Source of the DNA: Arenimonas sp.
GTDB lineage: Bacteria; Pseudomonadota; Gammaproteobacteria; Xanthomonadales; Xanthomonadaceae
Direction of reading: 5' to 3'
Length of the DNA: 32,459 nucleotides
Assembly: GCA_026398695.1 (NCBI GenBank)
Contig: JAPLSJ010000083.1
Location: forward strand, 1-32,459
The position numbers were made by a program, and so were the translations under genes. Positions within the stretch are counted from its first letter, which is position 1, and every line of letters starts with the position of its first letter. Below, one piece after another: positions 7,376 to 13,950 of the stretch. Below the pieces are notes generated by a model. It was given only the letters and a program-made list of their open reading frames with translations, made no database searches and had not been told where the DNA came from.

Positions 7376-8020
7376 TCAGCCCCGGTATGCCAAGGCCTTC
7401 ATCACGCGCGAGCTCAGGGCCATCAGCCGCGGGATGGGCTGGGGCAGCAGGCGCGCGCCGGCTTCCAGGGCGTTGTCGGCGTGGCGGGCCTCGTCGGCCT
7501 TCATGGTGCGAAGGATGGCGCGGCTGCGCTCGTCGCCGGGCGGCAGGTGGGCCAGGTGTTCGTCCAGGTGGGCTTCCACCTGGCGCTCGGTCTCGACCAC
7601 GAAGCCCAGGTTCCAGCCGTCGCCGCGCAGGCCCGCGGCCAAGCCGATGGCGTAGCTGCCGGCATAGAACAGCGGGTTGAACACGCTCGGGCGGCTGTGC
7701 AGTTCGTCCAGCCGGTCGGCGCACCAGGCCAGGTGGTCGGTTTCCTCCTGGGCGGCGTGCGCGAGCTGGGCGCGCGTGGCGTCGTCGCGCGCCACGGCGG
7801 CCTGGCCGACGTACAGCGCCTGCGCGCAGACCTCGCCGGTGTGGTTGATGCGCATCAGCCCGGCGGCGTGCCGGCGGTCGGGTTCGTCCAGCTGCAGGTC
7901 GGGCGTGTCGCCCGCCGGGTTCGGGCGCTCGGCGCGGGCGCGGCCCAGGCTGGTGCCCAGGGCGTGCTGGGCTTCGATCAGGATCCGGTCCAGCGGGCTG
8001 AAGTGTCGGGTCAGGCTCAT
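7376..8020 (-). CDS. coq7: 3-demethoxyubiquinol 3-hydroxylase (Coq7 type)
   Basis: This 214-residue di-iron carboxylate enzyme performs the hydroxylation of demethoxyubiquinone, a late step in ubiquinone synthesis, at the membrane face. Iron ligands are visible: Glu63 in NHTGEVCAQ, Glu93 and His96 in QEETDHLAW, Glu145 in [11 protein letters not shown], and Glu177/His180 in ADEARHAD. The sequence [10 protein letters not shown] near 31-40 is shared with Xanthomonas Coq7. The ATG overlaps the stop of the upstream Fe-S protein by four bases (ATGA), so the two are translationally coupled. Many gammaproteobacteria use UbiF instead; coq7 is usual in this family. Confidence 0.95.
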   Translation of the reverse strand: MSLTRHFSPLDRILIEAQHALGTSLGRARAERPNPAGDTPDLQLDEPDRRHAAGLMRINHTGEVCAQALYVGQAAVARDDATRAQLAHAAQEETDHLAWCADRLDELHSRPSVFNPLFYAGSYAIGLAAGLRGDGWNLGFVVETERQVEAHLDEHLAHLPPGDERSRAILRTMKADEARHADNALEAGARLLPQPIPRLMALSSRVMKALAYRG

Positions 8021-9177
8021 GCCAGGTGCTCGGCGAGGAAATCGATGGGATGGCGCACCGGCATTATCGCGCCATTGGCCAGGTGCAGGCGGCAGCCGAT
8101 GTTGGCCGACAGCAGTTCGCTGGCGCCGCTGCCGGCCAGCGCGGCCAGCAGGGGCGCACGCAGGGCGTCGGCGCGCGCCGGCTCGGCCAGCTGATGAAGG
8201 CCGGCGGCGCCGCAGCAGCCGGTGTCGGGCAGTTCCACCAGGTCCAGGCCGGGGACGCGGGCCAGCAGCCGCCGCAGGGCCGCGTCGCTGCGCACCACGC
8301 TGCGCTGGGTGCAGGGCAGGTGCAGGGCCACGCGATGCCGGGCGGGCCGGAAGCGGAGTCGATCGCCCAGGCGGTCGAGCGCCGTGAGCGCGTCCTCCAC
8401 CGGCGCGACCGCGTGCAGGCTGCGCGCCAGGCTGTCCTGGCAGCCGCTGGCCAGGCACAGCACGGCGTCGCGGCCGGCGAAGGCCTGGCGGTTGGCCGCG
8501 GCCAGCCGGGCCGCCGTGGCCGAATCCCCCGCGTGCGCGGCCGCCGCGCCGCAGCAGCCCTGGCCATCGGGCAGCGCCACCGCGATGTCGGCGGCGCCCA
8601 GCAGCCGGGCGAGCGCGGCGCGCGTACCGGATTCGTAGCGGTCGGCGATGCAGCCGATGAAAACGGCCACTTCGCGCACGGCCGCCGCCCGAGGCGCGGG
8701 CATGGCGACGGCCTTCGGAGCCGGCGGCAGGGCGGGGCGCAGCGCCGTCGGCAGCCAGCCTGCGACCCGCTGCAGGTCGACCAGGCGGCCGAGCAGGGGC
8801 GGCCGCGCCAGCAGCCATCCGGCGGCGCGCAATTTCATCGGCGGTGGGCGCCTGGCGGCCTGGGCGGCGCGCGCCCCGACCAGCAGTTCGCCGTAGGGCA
8901 CGCCGGCCGGGCAGACCGGCTCGCAGCGGCGGCAGCCCAGGCAGTGGTCGAGGTGGGCGTCGCCGGCCGGGGTGGGGGCCAGGCGGCCCTGGGCCACGGC
9001 CTTGATGTAGGAAATGCGGCCCCTTGGCGACTCCGCCTCGGTCTGGTCCAGCCGGTACGTGGGACAATGCGGCAGGCACAGCCCGCACTGCACGCAGCGG
9101 TCGGCGAGGGCCGCCAGGCCTGCGTCGGCAGGCGCTTCCGGCGTGGCGCGAAGGGCCTGGTCAGGCGGGACGGGCAT
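8017..9177 (-). CDS. GlcF-like (Fe-S)-binding oxidoreductase subunit with two CCG domains
   Basis: 386 residues. Two 4Fe-4S motifs lie near the N-terminus: Cys28/31/34/38 ([12 protein letters not shown]) and Cys79/82/85/89 ([12 protein letters not shown]). Two cysteine-rich CCG domains follow, with [11 protein letters not shown] and [10 protein letters not shown] as their cores. This is the build of glycolate oxidase subunit GlcF and lactate-utilisation LutA/LldE proteins, which pass electrons from a flavoprotein towards quinone. No GlcD or GlcE partner is adjacent, so its dehydrogenase is unknown. The gene overlaps coq7 by four bases, which hints at a link with the quinone pool. The ATG at 9177 gives a short proline/alanine-rich leader before the first cluster. 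Confidence 0.85.
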   Translation of the reverse strand: MPVPPDQALRATPEAPADAGLAALADRCVQCGLCLPHCPTYRLDQTEAESPRGRISYIKAVAQGRLAPTPAGDAHLDHCLGCRRCEPVCPAGVPYGELLVGARAAQAARRPPPMKLRAAGWLLARPPLLGRLVDLQRVAGWLPTALRPALPPAPKAVAMPAPRAAAVREVAVFIGCIADRYESGTRAALARLLGAADIAVALPDGQGCCGAAAAHAGDSATAARLAAANRQAFAGRDAVLCLASGCQDSLARSLHAVAPVEDALTALDRLGDRLRFRPARHRVALHLPCTQRSVVRSDAALRRLLARVPGLDLVELPDTGCCGAAGLHQLAEPARADALRAPLLAALAGSGASELLSANIGCRLHLANGAIMPVRHPIDFLAEHLA

Positions 9178-9208
9178 GGCCGGATGCTAGCACGGGGTAG
9201 GAACGGGC

Positions 9209-9237
9209 TTGCGCGAGCCGGAAAGGGCCGCTATCAT
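9209..9237 (+). promoter_or_regulatory. Candidate rplM-rpsI promoter
   Basis: TTGCGC (9209-9214) and TATCAT (9232-9237) are 17 bases apart, about 40 bases before the rplM start. The -10 matches the sigma-70 consensus at five of six positions. It lies in the 101-bp divergent gap between the Fe-S gene and rplM. Confidence 0.5.
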
Positions 9238-9278
9238 TCCGCCTCTTTCCACCCCGATTTCTATATTTTGGAGCCGTC

Positions 9279-9719
9279 ATGAAGACCATGACCGTCAGCG
9301 CCAACGCCCAGACCGTCAAGCAAGACTGGTACGTGGTCGATGCCAGCGGCAAAACCCTGGGCCGCCTGTGCTCGGAACTCGCGCTTCGCCTGCGCGGCAA
9401 GCACAAGCCGGACTACACCCCGCACGTTGATACGGGTGACTACCTCGTCGTGATCAACGCCGAGAAGATCCACGTCACCGGCAACAAGATGCAGGACAAG
9501 AAGTACCACCGCTTCACCGGCTACGTCGGCAACCTGAAGACCCAGTCGCTGGGCCAGGTCCTCGACGCCCACCCGGAGCGCGTGATCGAAATCGGCGTCA
9601 AGGGCATGCTCCCGAAGAACCCGCTCGGCCGCGCCATGTACCGCAAGCTCAAGGTCTACAAGGGCTCGGAGCATCCGCATTCTGCCCAGCAGCCGCAGGC
9701 TCTGGACTTCAAGGCTTAA
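9279..9719 (+). CDS. rplM: 50S ribosomal protein L13 (uL13)
   Basis: L13 is an early-assembling protein of the large subunit. It has 146 residues, slightly longer than the E. coli form (142). Conserved parts are [15 protein letters not shown] (17-31), [24 protein letters not shown] (38-61), [11 protein letters not shown], and [26 protein letters not shown] sits five bases before the ATG at 9279; an ATG at 9288 would be 14 bases from it, so the longer start is chosen. rpsI follows nine bases later, the universal L13-S9 operon. Confidence 0.98.
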   Translation: MKTMTVSANAQTVKQDWYVVDASGKTLGRLCSELALRLRGKHKPDYTPHVDTGDYLVVINAEKIHVTGNKMQDKKYHRFTGYVGNLKTQSLGQVLDAHPERVIEIGVKGMLPKNPLGRAMYRKLKVYKGSEHPHSAQQPQALDFKA

Positions 9720-9728
9720 GGCACAGAC

Positions 9729-10121
9729 ATGGCTATCCAGCAGAACTACGGCACCGGCCGTCGCAAGTCCTCCACCGCCCGCGTGTTCCTGCGTTCGGGC
9801 AGCGGCAAGATCGTCGTCAACGGCAAGCCGGTTGACGAGTTCTTCGGCCGCGAGACCTCGCGCATGATCGTGCGCCAGCCGCTCGTCGTCAGCCAGATGG
9901 GCGAGAAGTTCGACATCACCGTGACGGTCGCCGGCGGTGGCATCACCGGCCAGGCCGGCGCCATCCGCCTGGGCATCGCCCGCGCGCTGGTTGAATACAA
10001 CGACTCGCTCAAGCCCGACCTGCGCAAGGCTGGCCTGATGACGCGTGACGCCCGCGAAGTCGAGCGTAAAAAGGTTGGCCTGCACAAGGCTCGCCGCGCC
10101 ACCCAGTTCTCGAAGCGCTAA
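9729..10121 (+). CDS. rpsI: 30S ribosomal protein S9 (uS9)
   Basis: 130 residues, the usual length. Conserved features: [14 protein letters not shown] near the N-terminus, [36 protein letters not shown], and the basic C-terminal tail ending [11 protein letters not shown], which reaches towards the P-site tRNA. Cotranscribed with rplM. No hairpin is seen between the stop and the tRNA gene 30 bases on. Confidence 0.98.
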   Translation: MAIQQNYGTGRRKSSTARVFLRSGSGKIVVNGKPVDEFFGRETSRMIVRQPLVVSQMGEKFDITVTVAGGGITGQAGAIRLGIARALVEYNDSLKPDLRKAGLMTRDAREVERKKVGLHKARRATQFSKR

Positions 10122-10151
10122 TCGCTTCAAGCCCTGGCGGCGACCCCGTAT

Positions 10152-10225
10152 TGGGGGATCGTCTAACGGTAGGACTGCAGACTCTGACTCTGCCTATCTA
10201 GGTTCGAATCCTAGTCCCCCAGCCA
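10152..10225 (+). tRNA. tRNA-Gln (anticodon CUG)
   Basis: A full cloverleaf folds by hand. Acceptor TGGGGGA (10152-10158) pairs with TCCCCCA (10215-10221). The D stem is GTC/GAC. Anticodon stem GCAGA/TCTGC surrounds loop CTCTGAC with CTG at 10184-10186. T stem CTAGG/CCTAG surrounds TTCGAAT. Discriminator G10222 is followed by an encoded CCA. The U1-A72 pair is a glutamine identity element. The gene is 30 bases after rpsI with no clear promoter of its own, so processing from the ribosomal protein transcript is possible. Confidence 0.96.
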
Positions 10226-10270
10226 CAACGAAGAAGGCCCCCGCATTGCGGGGGCCTTCTTCGTTGTGGC
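10222..10270 (+). terminator. Long perfect hairpin after tRNA-Gln, terminator
   Basis: A perfect inverted repeat with 23-base arms (10222-10244 and 10248-10270) and a three-base ATT spacer. The core is GGCCCCCGC/GCGGGGGCC, flanked by GAAGAAG and its complement CTTCTTC, which gives a pyrimidine-rich 3' side. The left arm includes the tRNA discriminator base and CCA. It probably ends the rplM-rpsI-tRNA transcript; its near-perfect symmetry would let it work from both directions. Confidence 0.8.
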
Positions 10271-10363
10271 CGGGCAAGGCAGGTCGGGCCCCGTCATCGG
10301 GCCGCTACCCCAAACACCCTCCCCGGCGATAGACTCGAAGGCACTAGCTCCAGGAGTCCGCCC

Positions 10364-11422
10364 ATGCCCGTTCCCGCCACCGACCTGGCCCGCCTTTTCC
10401 CGCTCGAGTCCCTGCGCCAGGAAACCCGGGACCAGCTGGCCCGCGAGGCCTCCGTGTCCGACTACTCGCGCGGCGAGAACGTGTTCGAAGCCGGCGACCT
10501 CGACGACGACACGGTCTACCTGCTCGACGGCGAGCTGCGCTGCAACTACCCCGATGGCCGCAGCGTTGCCCACGTGGCCAGCGCCCCGCACGGCCGCTAT
10601 TCGCTCAACGACGCCGTGCCGCGCCGCTTCACCGCCAAGGTCGTGTCGGGCAAGGCGCGCGTCATGCGCATCGACCGCCGCTACCTCGAAAAGCTCATCA
10701 CCTGGGACCAGCTCAGCCGCGACGAGAACAACCGCCACTTCGGCACCGGCCCCGGCGGCAACAACTGGGTCTTCCGCCTGCTGCGCAGCCAGGCGTTCGC
10801 GCGCCTGCCCACGGGCAACATCGAGAAGATGTTCCAGCTGTTCGAGCCGGTGAACGTCAAGCCCAGCGAAATCGTGATGCGCGAAGGCGACGCCCCGGAC
10901 TTCTTCTATGTCGTGCGCGAAGGCGCCGCGTCGGTCGCCAAGTACCTGGATGGCGCGCCGCAGGTCGTGGACTACCTGCGCGAGGGCGACACCTTCGGCG
11001 AGGACGCGCTGCTGTCGAACCTGCCGCGCAACGCCACCGTGCGCATGATGCAGGGCGGCGTGCTGATGCGCCTGTCGCGCGAGGCCTTCGAGGCCGTGCT
11101 CAAGCCGCCGATGCTGTCGTGGGTGCTGCCGTCCGAAGCCGCCAAGCTGGCCCAGCTGGGCGCGGCGCTGGTGGACGTGCGCATGCCGGAAGAACACGCG
11201 CAGCGCGCCATCGACGGCTCGATCAACGTGCCCCTGTACCGCCTGCGCGAAGACATCGCCGGTGCGCTGCCCTCGGGCAGCCGCGTGGTGGTGTACTGCA
11301 ATACCGGCGAGCGTTCGGCCGCGGCGGCCTTCGTGCTCAAGCGCCTGGGCTACGAGGTCAGCGCGCTGCACGGTGGCCTGGGCGCGATGCTTCGCCTGAT
11401 CGCCGCCAACACGCCCGCCTGA
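10364..11422 (+). CDS. Double cyclic-nucleotide-binding domain protein fused to rhodanese
   Basis: 352 residues with three parts. A first CAP_ED-like domain at about 12-120 lacks the phosphate-binding cassette. A second at about 140-248 has a full cassette, FGEDALLSNLPRNATV (211-226) with Arg222. A rhodanese domain occupies about 258-348 with DVRMPEEH at 271-278 and active-site loop CNTGERS, Cys312. No DNA-binding or membrane part is seen. The build suggests a cytoplasmic persulfide or sulfurtransferase activity governed by cyclic nucleotide, but no function is known to me. AGGAG lies seven to eight bases before the ATG. It stands alone between the tRNA terminator and a convergent terminator shared with rpiA. 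Confidence 0.85.
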   Translation: MPVPATDLARLFPLESLRQETRDQLAREASVSDYSRGENVFEAGDLDDDTVYLLDGELRCNYPDGRSVAHVASAPHGRYSLNDAVPRRFTAKVVSGKARVMRIDRRYLEKLITWDQLSRDENNRHFGTGPGGNNWVFRLLRSQAFARLPTGNIEKMFQLFEPVNVKPSEIVMREGDAPDFFYVVREGAASVAKYLDGAPQVVDYLREGDTFGEDALLSNLPRNATVRMMQGGVLMRLSREAFEAVLKPPMLSWVLPSEAAKLAQLGAALVDVRMPEEHAQRAIDGSINVPLYRLREDIAGALPSGSRVVVYCNTGERSAAAAFVLKRLGYEVSALHGGLGAMLRLIAANTPA

Positions 11423-11428
11423 CCCTTC

Positions 11429-11452
11429 CGGGAGGGACTGAAGCCCCTCCCG
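11429..11452. terminator. Bidirectional terminator hairpin between convergent genes
   Basis: CGGGAGGG (11429-11436) pairs with CCCTCCCG (11445-11452) around an eight-base loop, in the 39-bp gap between the cNMP-rhodanese gene and rpiA. The + strand continues CGGTTTGATT. Position and symmetry support use by both genes. Confidence 0.6.
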
Positions 11453-11461
11453 CGGTTTGAT

Positions 11462-12115
11462 TCAGCGGCGGATCGGGCGGATGGCGTCGCCGATGATCAC
11501 CACGTCGGCCGGGCGCGCCGCGAACAGTCCGCAGGCCACCACGCCGGTGACCTGCTCGAGCTTGGCTTCCAGGCCCACCGGGTCCTGGATGCGCCAGTGG
11601 TGCACGTCCAGGATCCAGTTGCCGTTGTCGGTGACCACGCCTTCGCGCCACACCGGCTGGCCGTCCATTTCGGCGATTCGGCGGGCCACCAGGCTGCGCG
11701 CCATCGGGATCACCTCGATCGGCACCGGGAACTGGCCCAGCAGCTCCACCTGCTTGGCGGCGTCGATGATGCAGACGAACTTGTCGCTGGCCGCCGCGAT
11801 GATCTTCTCGCGCGTGAGCGCCGCGCCGCCGCCCTTGATCAGCCGGTTCCACGGGTCGCACTCGTCGGCGCCGTCCACGTAGAGCTTCAGCGGCCCCACG
11901 GCGTTGAGGTCGAACACCGGGATGCCGTGCTGCTGCAGCTGGCGCGTGCTCTGCTCGGAGCTCGACACCGCGCCCTCGATGCGGTGCTTCATGCGCGCCA
12001 GGCCGTCGATGAAGAAGGCCACCGTGGAGCCGGTGCCGACGCCGACCACCATGCCGTCCTCGACGAATTCCAGGGCCTTCTCGGCGGCGAGTTTCTTCTG
12101 TGCATCGCGGGACAT
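11462..12115 (-). CDS. rpiA: Ribose-5-phosphate isomerase A
   Basis: 217 residues, the family length. It interconverts ribose-5-phosphate and ribulose-5-phosphate in the pentose phosphate pathway. Visible motifs: GVGTGST (25-31), the substrate loop [10 protein letters not shown] (78-87) with Asp81/Asp84, [11 protein letters not shown] (94-104) with catalytic Glu103, and [13 protein letters not shown] is about eight bases before the ATG. It is last in a minus-strand run fau - EVE - rpiA with short gaps (7 and 16 bases). Confidence 0.97.
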   Translation of the reverse strand: MSRDAQKKLAAEKALEFVEDGMVVGVGTGSTVAFFIDGLARMKHRIEGAVSSSEQSTRQLQQHGIPVFDLNAVGPLKLYVDGADECDPWNRLIKGGGAALTREKIIAAASDKFVCIIDAAKQVELLGQFPVPIEVIPMARSLVARRIAEMDGQPVWREGVVTDNGNWILDVHHWRIQDPVGLEAKLEQVTGVVACGLFAARPADVVIIGDAIRPIRR

Positions 12116-12131
12116 CGGCGGGCTCCGGGGA

Positions 12132-12590
12132 TTATTCGAGGGTGAGGATGTGCTTGTACTGCGCCGCCGTCACCGGCAGCACCGACAGGCGGTTGCCGCG
12201 GCGGAGCAGGGCGAAATCGCCCAGCGCCTCGGCCTGCGCGCGCAGCTCGTCCAGCGCGACGACGCGCTTGAACTTGCGCTTGAAGCCCACGTCCACCAGC
12301 CACCAGCGCGGCTCTTCGGGCTTGCTGGCGGCGTCGAAGTAGTCGGACTTGGCCTGGAACTGCGTGGGGTCGGGGTAAGGCGTCGACGCCACTTCGGCCA
12401 ACCCCGCCACGCCCGGCACGGCGCAGTTGGAGTGATAGAACAGGATGCCGTCGCCGACCTTCATGTCCTTCATCATGTAGTTGCGCGCCTGGTAGTTGCG
12501 CACGCCGCTCCACGGTTCCCGGCCGACCTTGCACAGGGCGTCGATCGAGAACTCGTCGGGCTCGGATTTCATCAGCCAGTACTTCTTCAT
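12132..12590 (-). CDS. EVE (PUA-like) domain protein
   Basis: 152 residues forming a single EVE domain: [15 protein letters not shown] at the start, [30 protein letters not shown] (28-57), and a central GVAGLAEV strand. EVE domains are PUA-related and, by structure, are thought to bind modified bases in nucleic acid; bacterial stand-alone members are often next to fau or zapA, as here. The precise role is not established. The gene begins just after the end of fau (seven-base gap) on the same strand. Confidence 0.9.
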   Translation of the reverse strand: MKKYWLMKSEPDEFSIDALCKVGREPWSGVRNYQARNYMMKDMKVGDGILFYHSNCAVPGVAGLAEVASTPYPDPTQFQAKSDYFDAASKPEEPRWWLVDVGFKRKFKRVVALDELRAQAEALGDFALLRRGNRLSVLPVTAAQYKHILTLE

Positions 12591-12597
12591 GCCGCCA

Positions 12598-13179
12598 TTA
12601 TCGCCCGGCCGGGTGGAATCCGTGCTCGGTGGCGATGGCGTCCAGGGCCACGTCCCAGGGTTCGGCCGCGAGTTCGGGCAGTTCCTGGAAGGCATAGCCC
12701 ACGCCGACCAGGCGGGGCGGGGCATCGGTGCCCCGGCGGAACGAGAAGGCCCGGTCGTAGTAGCCGCCGCCCATGCCCAGCCGGCCGCCGCGCCGGTCGA
12801 AGCCCAGCAGCGGCAGCAGCGCCCACTGCAGCTGCGCGGGCTCGAGGGTGGATTCGGGGGCAAGCACGGGCTCGGGGATGCCGTAGCGGTTGGGCTGCAT
12901 CGGATCGCCGGCGCGCCAGGGCGCGAAGCGCAGGCTGCCGTCGTCCTGCACGATCGGCAGGCACCAGACCTGGCCGGGGGCCAGGCGCAGCTGCACGGCG
13001 TGCAGCGGCAGTTCGCCGTTCACGGCCCAGTAGCCGCCGACGTAGCCGGGTTCGCGCAGGTGGGGCTGGTCGCCCAGGTGCCGGGCCACCGCATCGGCGG
13101 CCGCCAGGCGGATGCCGGGAGTGAGCGCGGCGCGCCTGGCGCGCAGGTCGCGGCGGAGTTCGGCGCGCGAAAGGGTCAA
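12598..13179 (-). CDS. fau: 5-formyltetrahydrofolate cyclo-ligase
   Basis: 193 residues. It turns 5-formyl-THF into 5,10-methenyl-THF using ATP. N-terminal RAELRRDLRARRAAL is typical, and the ATP/substrate motif GRLGMGGGYYDRAF lies at about 132-145. The likely start is TTG at 13179: GGTGGAGGA lies seven bases upstream and the frame offers no ATG until deep inside the domain. That Shine-Dalgarno is also the 3' arm of the 6S RNA terminal stem. Its place directly downstream of 6S RNA matches the E. coli ssrS-ygfA pair. Confidence 0.93.
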   Translation of the reverse strand: MTLSRAELRRDLRARRAALTPGIRLAAADAVARHLGDQPHLREPGYVGGYWAVNGELPLHAVQLRLAPGQVWCLPIVQDDGSLRFAPWRAGDPMQPNRYGIPEPVLAPESTLEPAQLQWALLPLLGFDRRGGRLGMGGGYYDRAFSFRRGTDAPPRLVGVGYAFQELPELAAEPWDVALDAIATEHGFHPAGR

Positions 13180-13182
13180 TGA

Positions 13183-13366
13183 ATATCCTCCACCATGCCG
13201 ATGCGGGCGAAACGACCTTGATCCCTGGGATCAAGTGGGTACCTGTGCGACTGCTTCAGGCTTTCCGCAACAGGGCGGACATGCACACCGCGATCACCGC
13301 AGGTTCCCGGGTCGTGTTTATGGGACAAGGCGAATGTTTTGCACGCTGTCGGACACGGCAGAGGAC
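13183..13366 (-). ncRNA. ssrS: 6S RNA
   Basis: 6S RNA mimics an open promoter and holds sigma-70 RNA polymerase in stationary phase. The gap between zapA and fau, the classical 6S location, contains a TATAAT on the minus strand. About seven bases later comes UCCUCUGCCGUG (13365-13354), which pairs over 12 positions with CAUGGUGGAGGA (13197-13186) to form the closing stem. Near the 3' side is a hairpin CUUGAUC/GAUCAAG (13217-13235), the counterpart of E. coli CUUGAACC/GGUUCAAG. Ends are approximate to a few bases; length about 184 nt fits the family. Confidence 0.88.
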
Positions 13367-13372
13367 AGGCGA

Positions 13373-13378
13373 ATTATA
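13373..13378 (-). promoter_or_regulatory. 6S RNA -10 box
   Basis: A perfect TATAAT on the minus strand, seven bases before the predicted 6S 5' end. No convincing -35 hexamer is found at 16-18 bases spacing (ACCCAA at 17). Confidence 0.7.
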
Positions 13379-13406
13379 GGACGGGAGGCGAAACGTTGGG
13401 TGAACG

Positions 13407-13700
13407 TCAGCGCGGCGCGTCGAACAGCCCGTCGAGCTTGCGGTTGAGGTCGCCCAGGGTGCGGTTGAGCGCCACGTCGCGCTGTTCCGCGGCCTGCTTG
13501 AGCTGCAGCAGTTCGTGCGCGAGGTTGAGCGCGGTGAGCACCGCCACCCGGTCTAGCGCCGCCATGCGGTTGCTGCCGCGGATTTCGCGCATGCGCGCGT
13601 CAAGCAGGTGCGCCGCCGCCATCAGGCTGTCGCGCTCGTCCGGCTCGACGCCCACGGTGAACTCGCGGTCGAGGATCTTGACGTTGAACGGCTCGCTCAC
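13407..13700 (-). CDS. zapA: Cell division protein ZapA
   Basis: 97 residues. ZapA binds FtsZ and bundles its filaments at the division ring. N-terminal strand NVKILDREFTVGVEPDERDSL and helix AAHLLDARMREIR form the globular head; the C-terminal helix from about 48 (ALDRVAVLTALNLAHELLQLKQAAEQRD) forms the coiled-coil tail. The start codon is GTG, overlapping the stop of the upstream coiled-coil gene (GTGA), so the two are translationally coupled. 6S RNA follows downstream, as in E. coli. Confidence 0.94.
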   Translation of the reverse strand: MSEPFNVKILDREFTVGVEPDERDSLMAAAHLLDARMREIRGSNRMAALDRVAVLTALNLAHELLQLKQAAEQRDVALNRTLGDLNRKLDGLFDAPR

Positions 13701-13918
13701 GCGTTGTGCTCCAGCGACTTGAGCCGCGTGATCATGGCTTCCACCCGCGAGCGGGCCTGTTCATTCTTGTTGAGCAGGGCGGCACGTTCGGCCACCAGCT
13801 GTTCCTGGCCCTGGCGCAGGCTGCGGTTTTCCTCCAGCACGCGGCGGTGCTGCTCGGCCAGGCGATCGAAGCGCTCGGCGAGGGCCTGCAGTTGGGCGAC
13901 GGGGTCGGAGGGGTTCAT
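13697..13918 (-). CDS. Small ZapB-like coiled-coil protein (TIGR02449 family)
   Basis: 73 residues, nearly all predicted coiled coil: LQALAERFDRLAEQHRRVL, then ENRSLRQGQEQLVAERAALLNKNEQARSRVEAMI with heptad leucines, ending TRLKSLE. This matches the short TIGR02449 proteins found beside zapA in gammaproteobacteria and resembling ZapB. A division-ring role with ZapA is inferred from context. The ATG at 13918 is chosen because AAGGTG lies six bases upstream; an upstream start at 13954 would add a low-complexity leader. Confidence 0.85.
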   Translation of the reverse strand: MNPSDPVAQLQALAERFDRLAEQHRRVLEENRSLRQGQEQLVAERAALLNKNEQARSRVEAMITRLKSLEHNA

Positions 13919-13950
13919 TGCAGGCACCTTAGGCGTGGCCGCCGGCGGGG

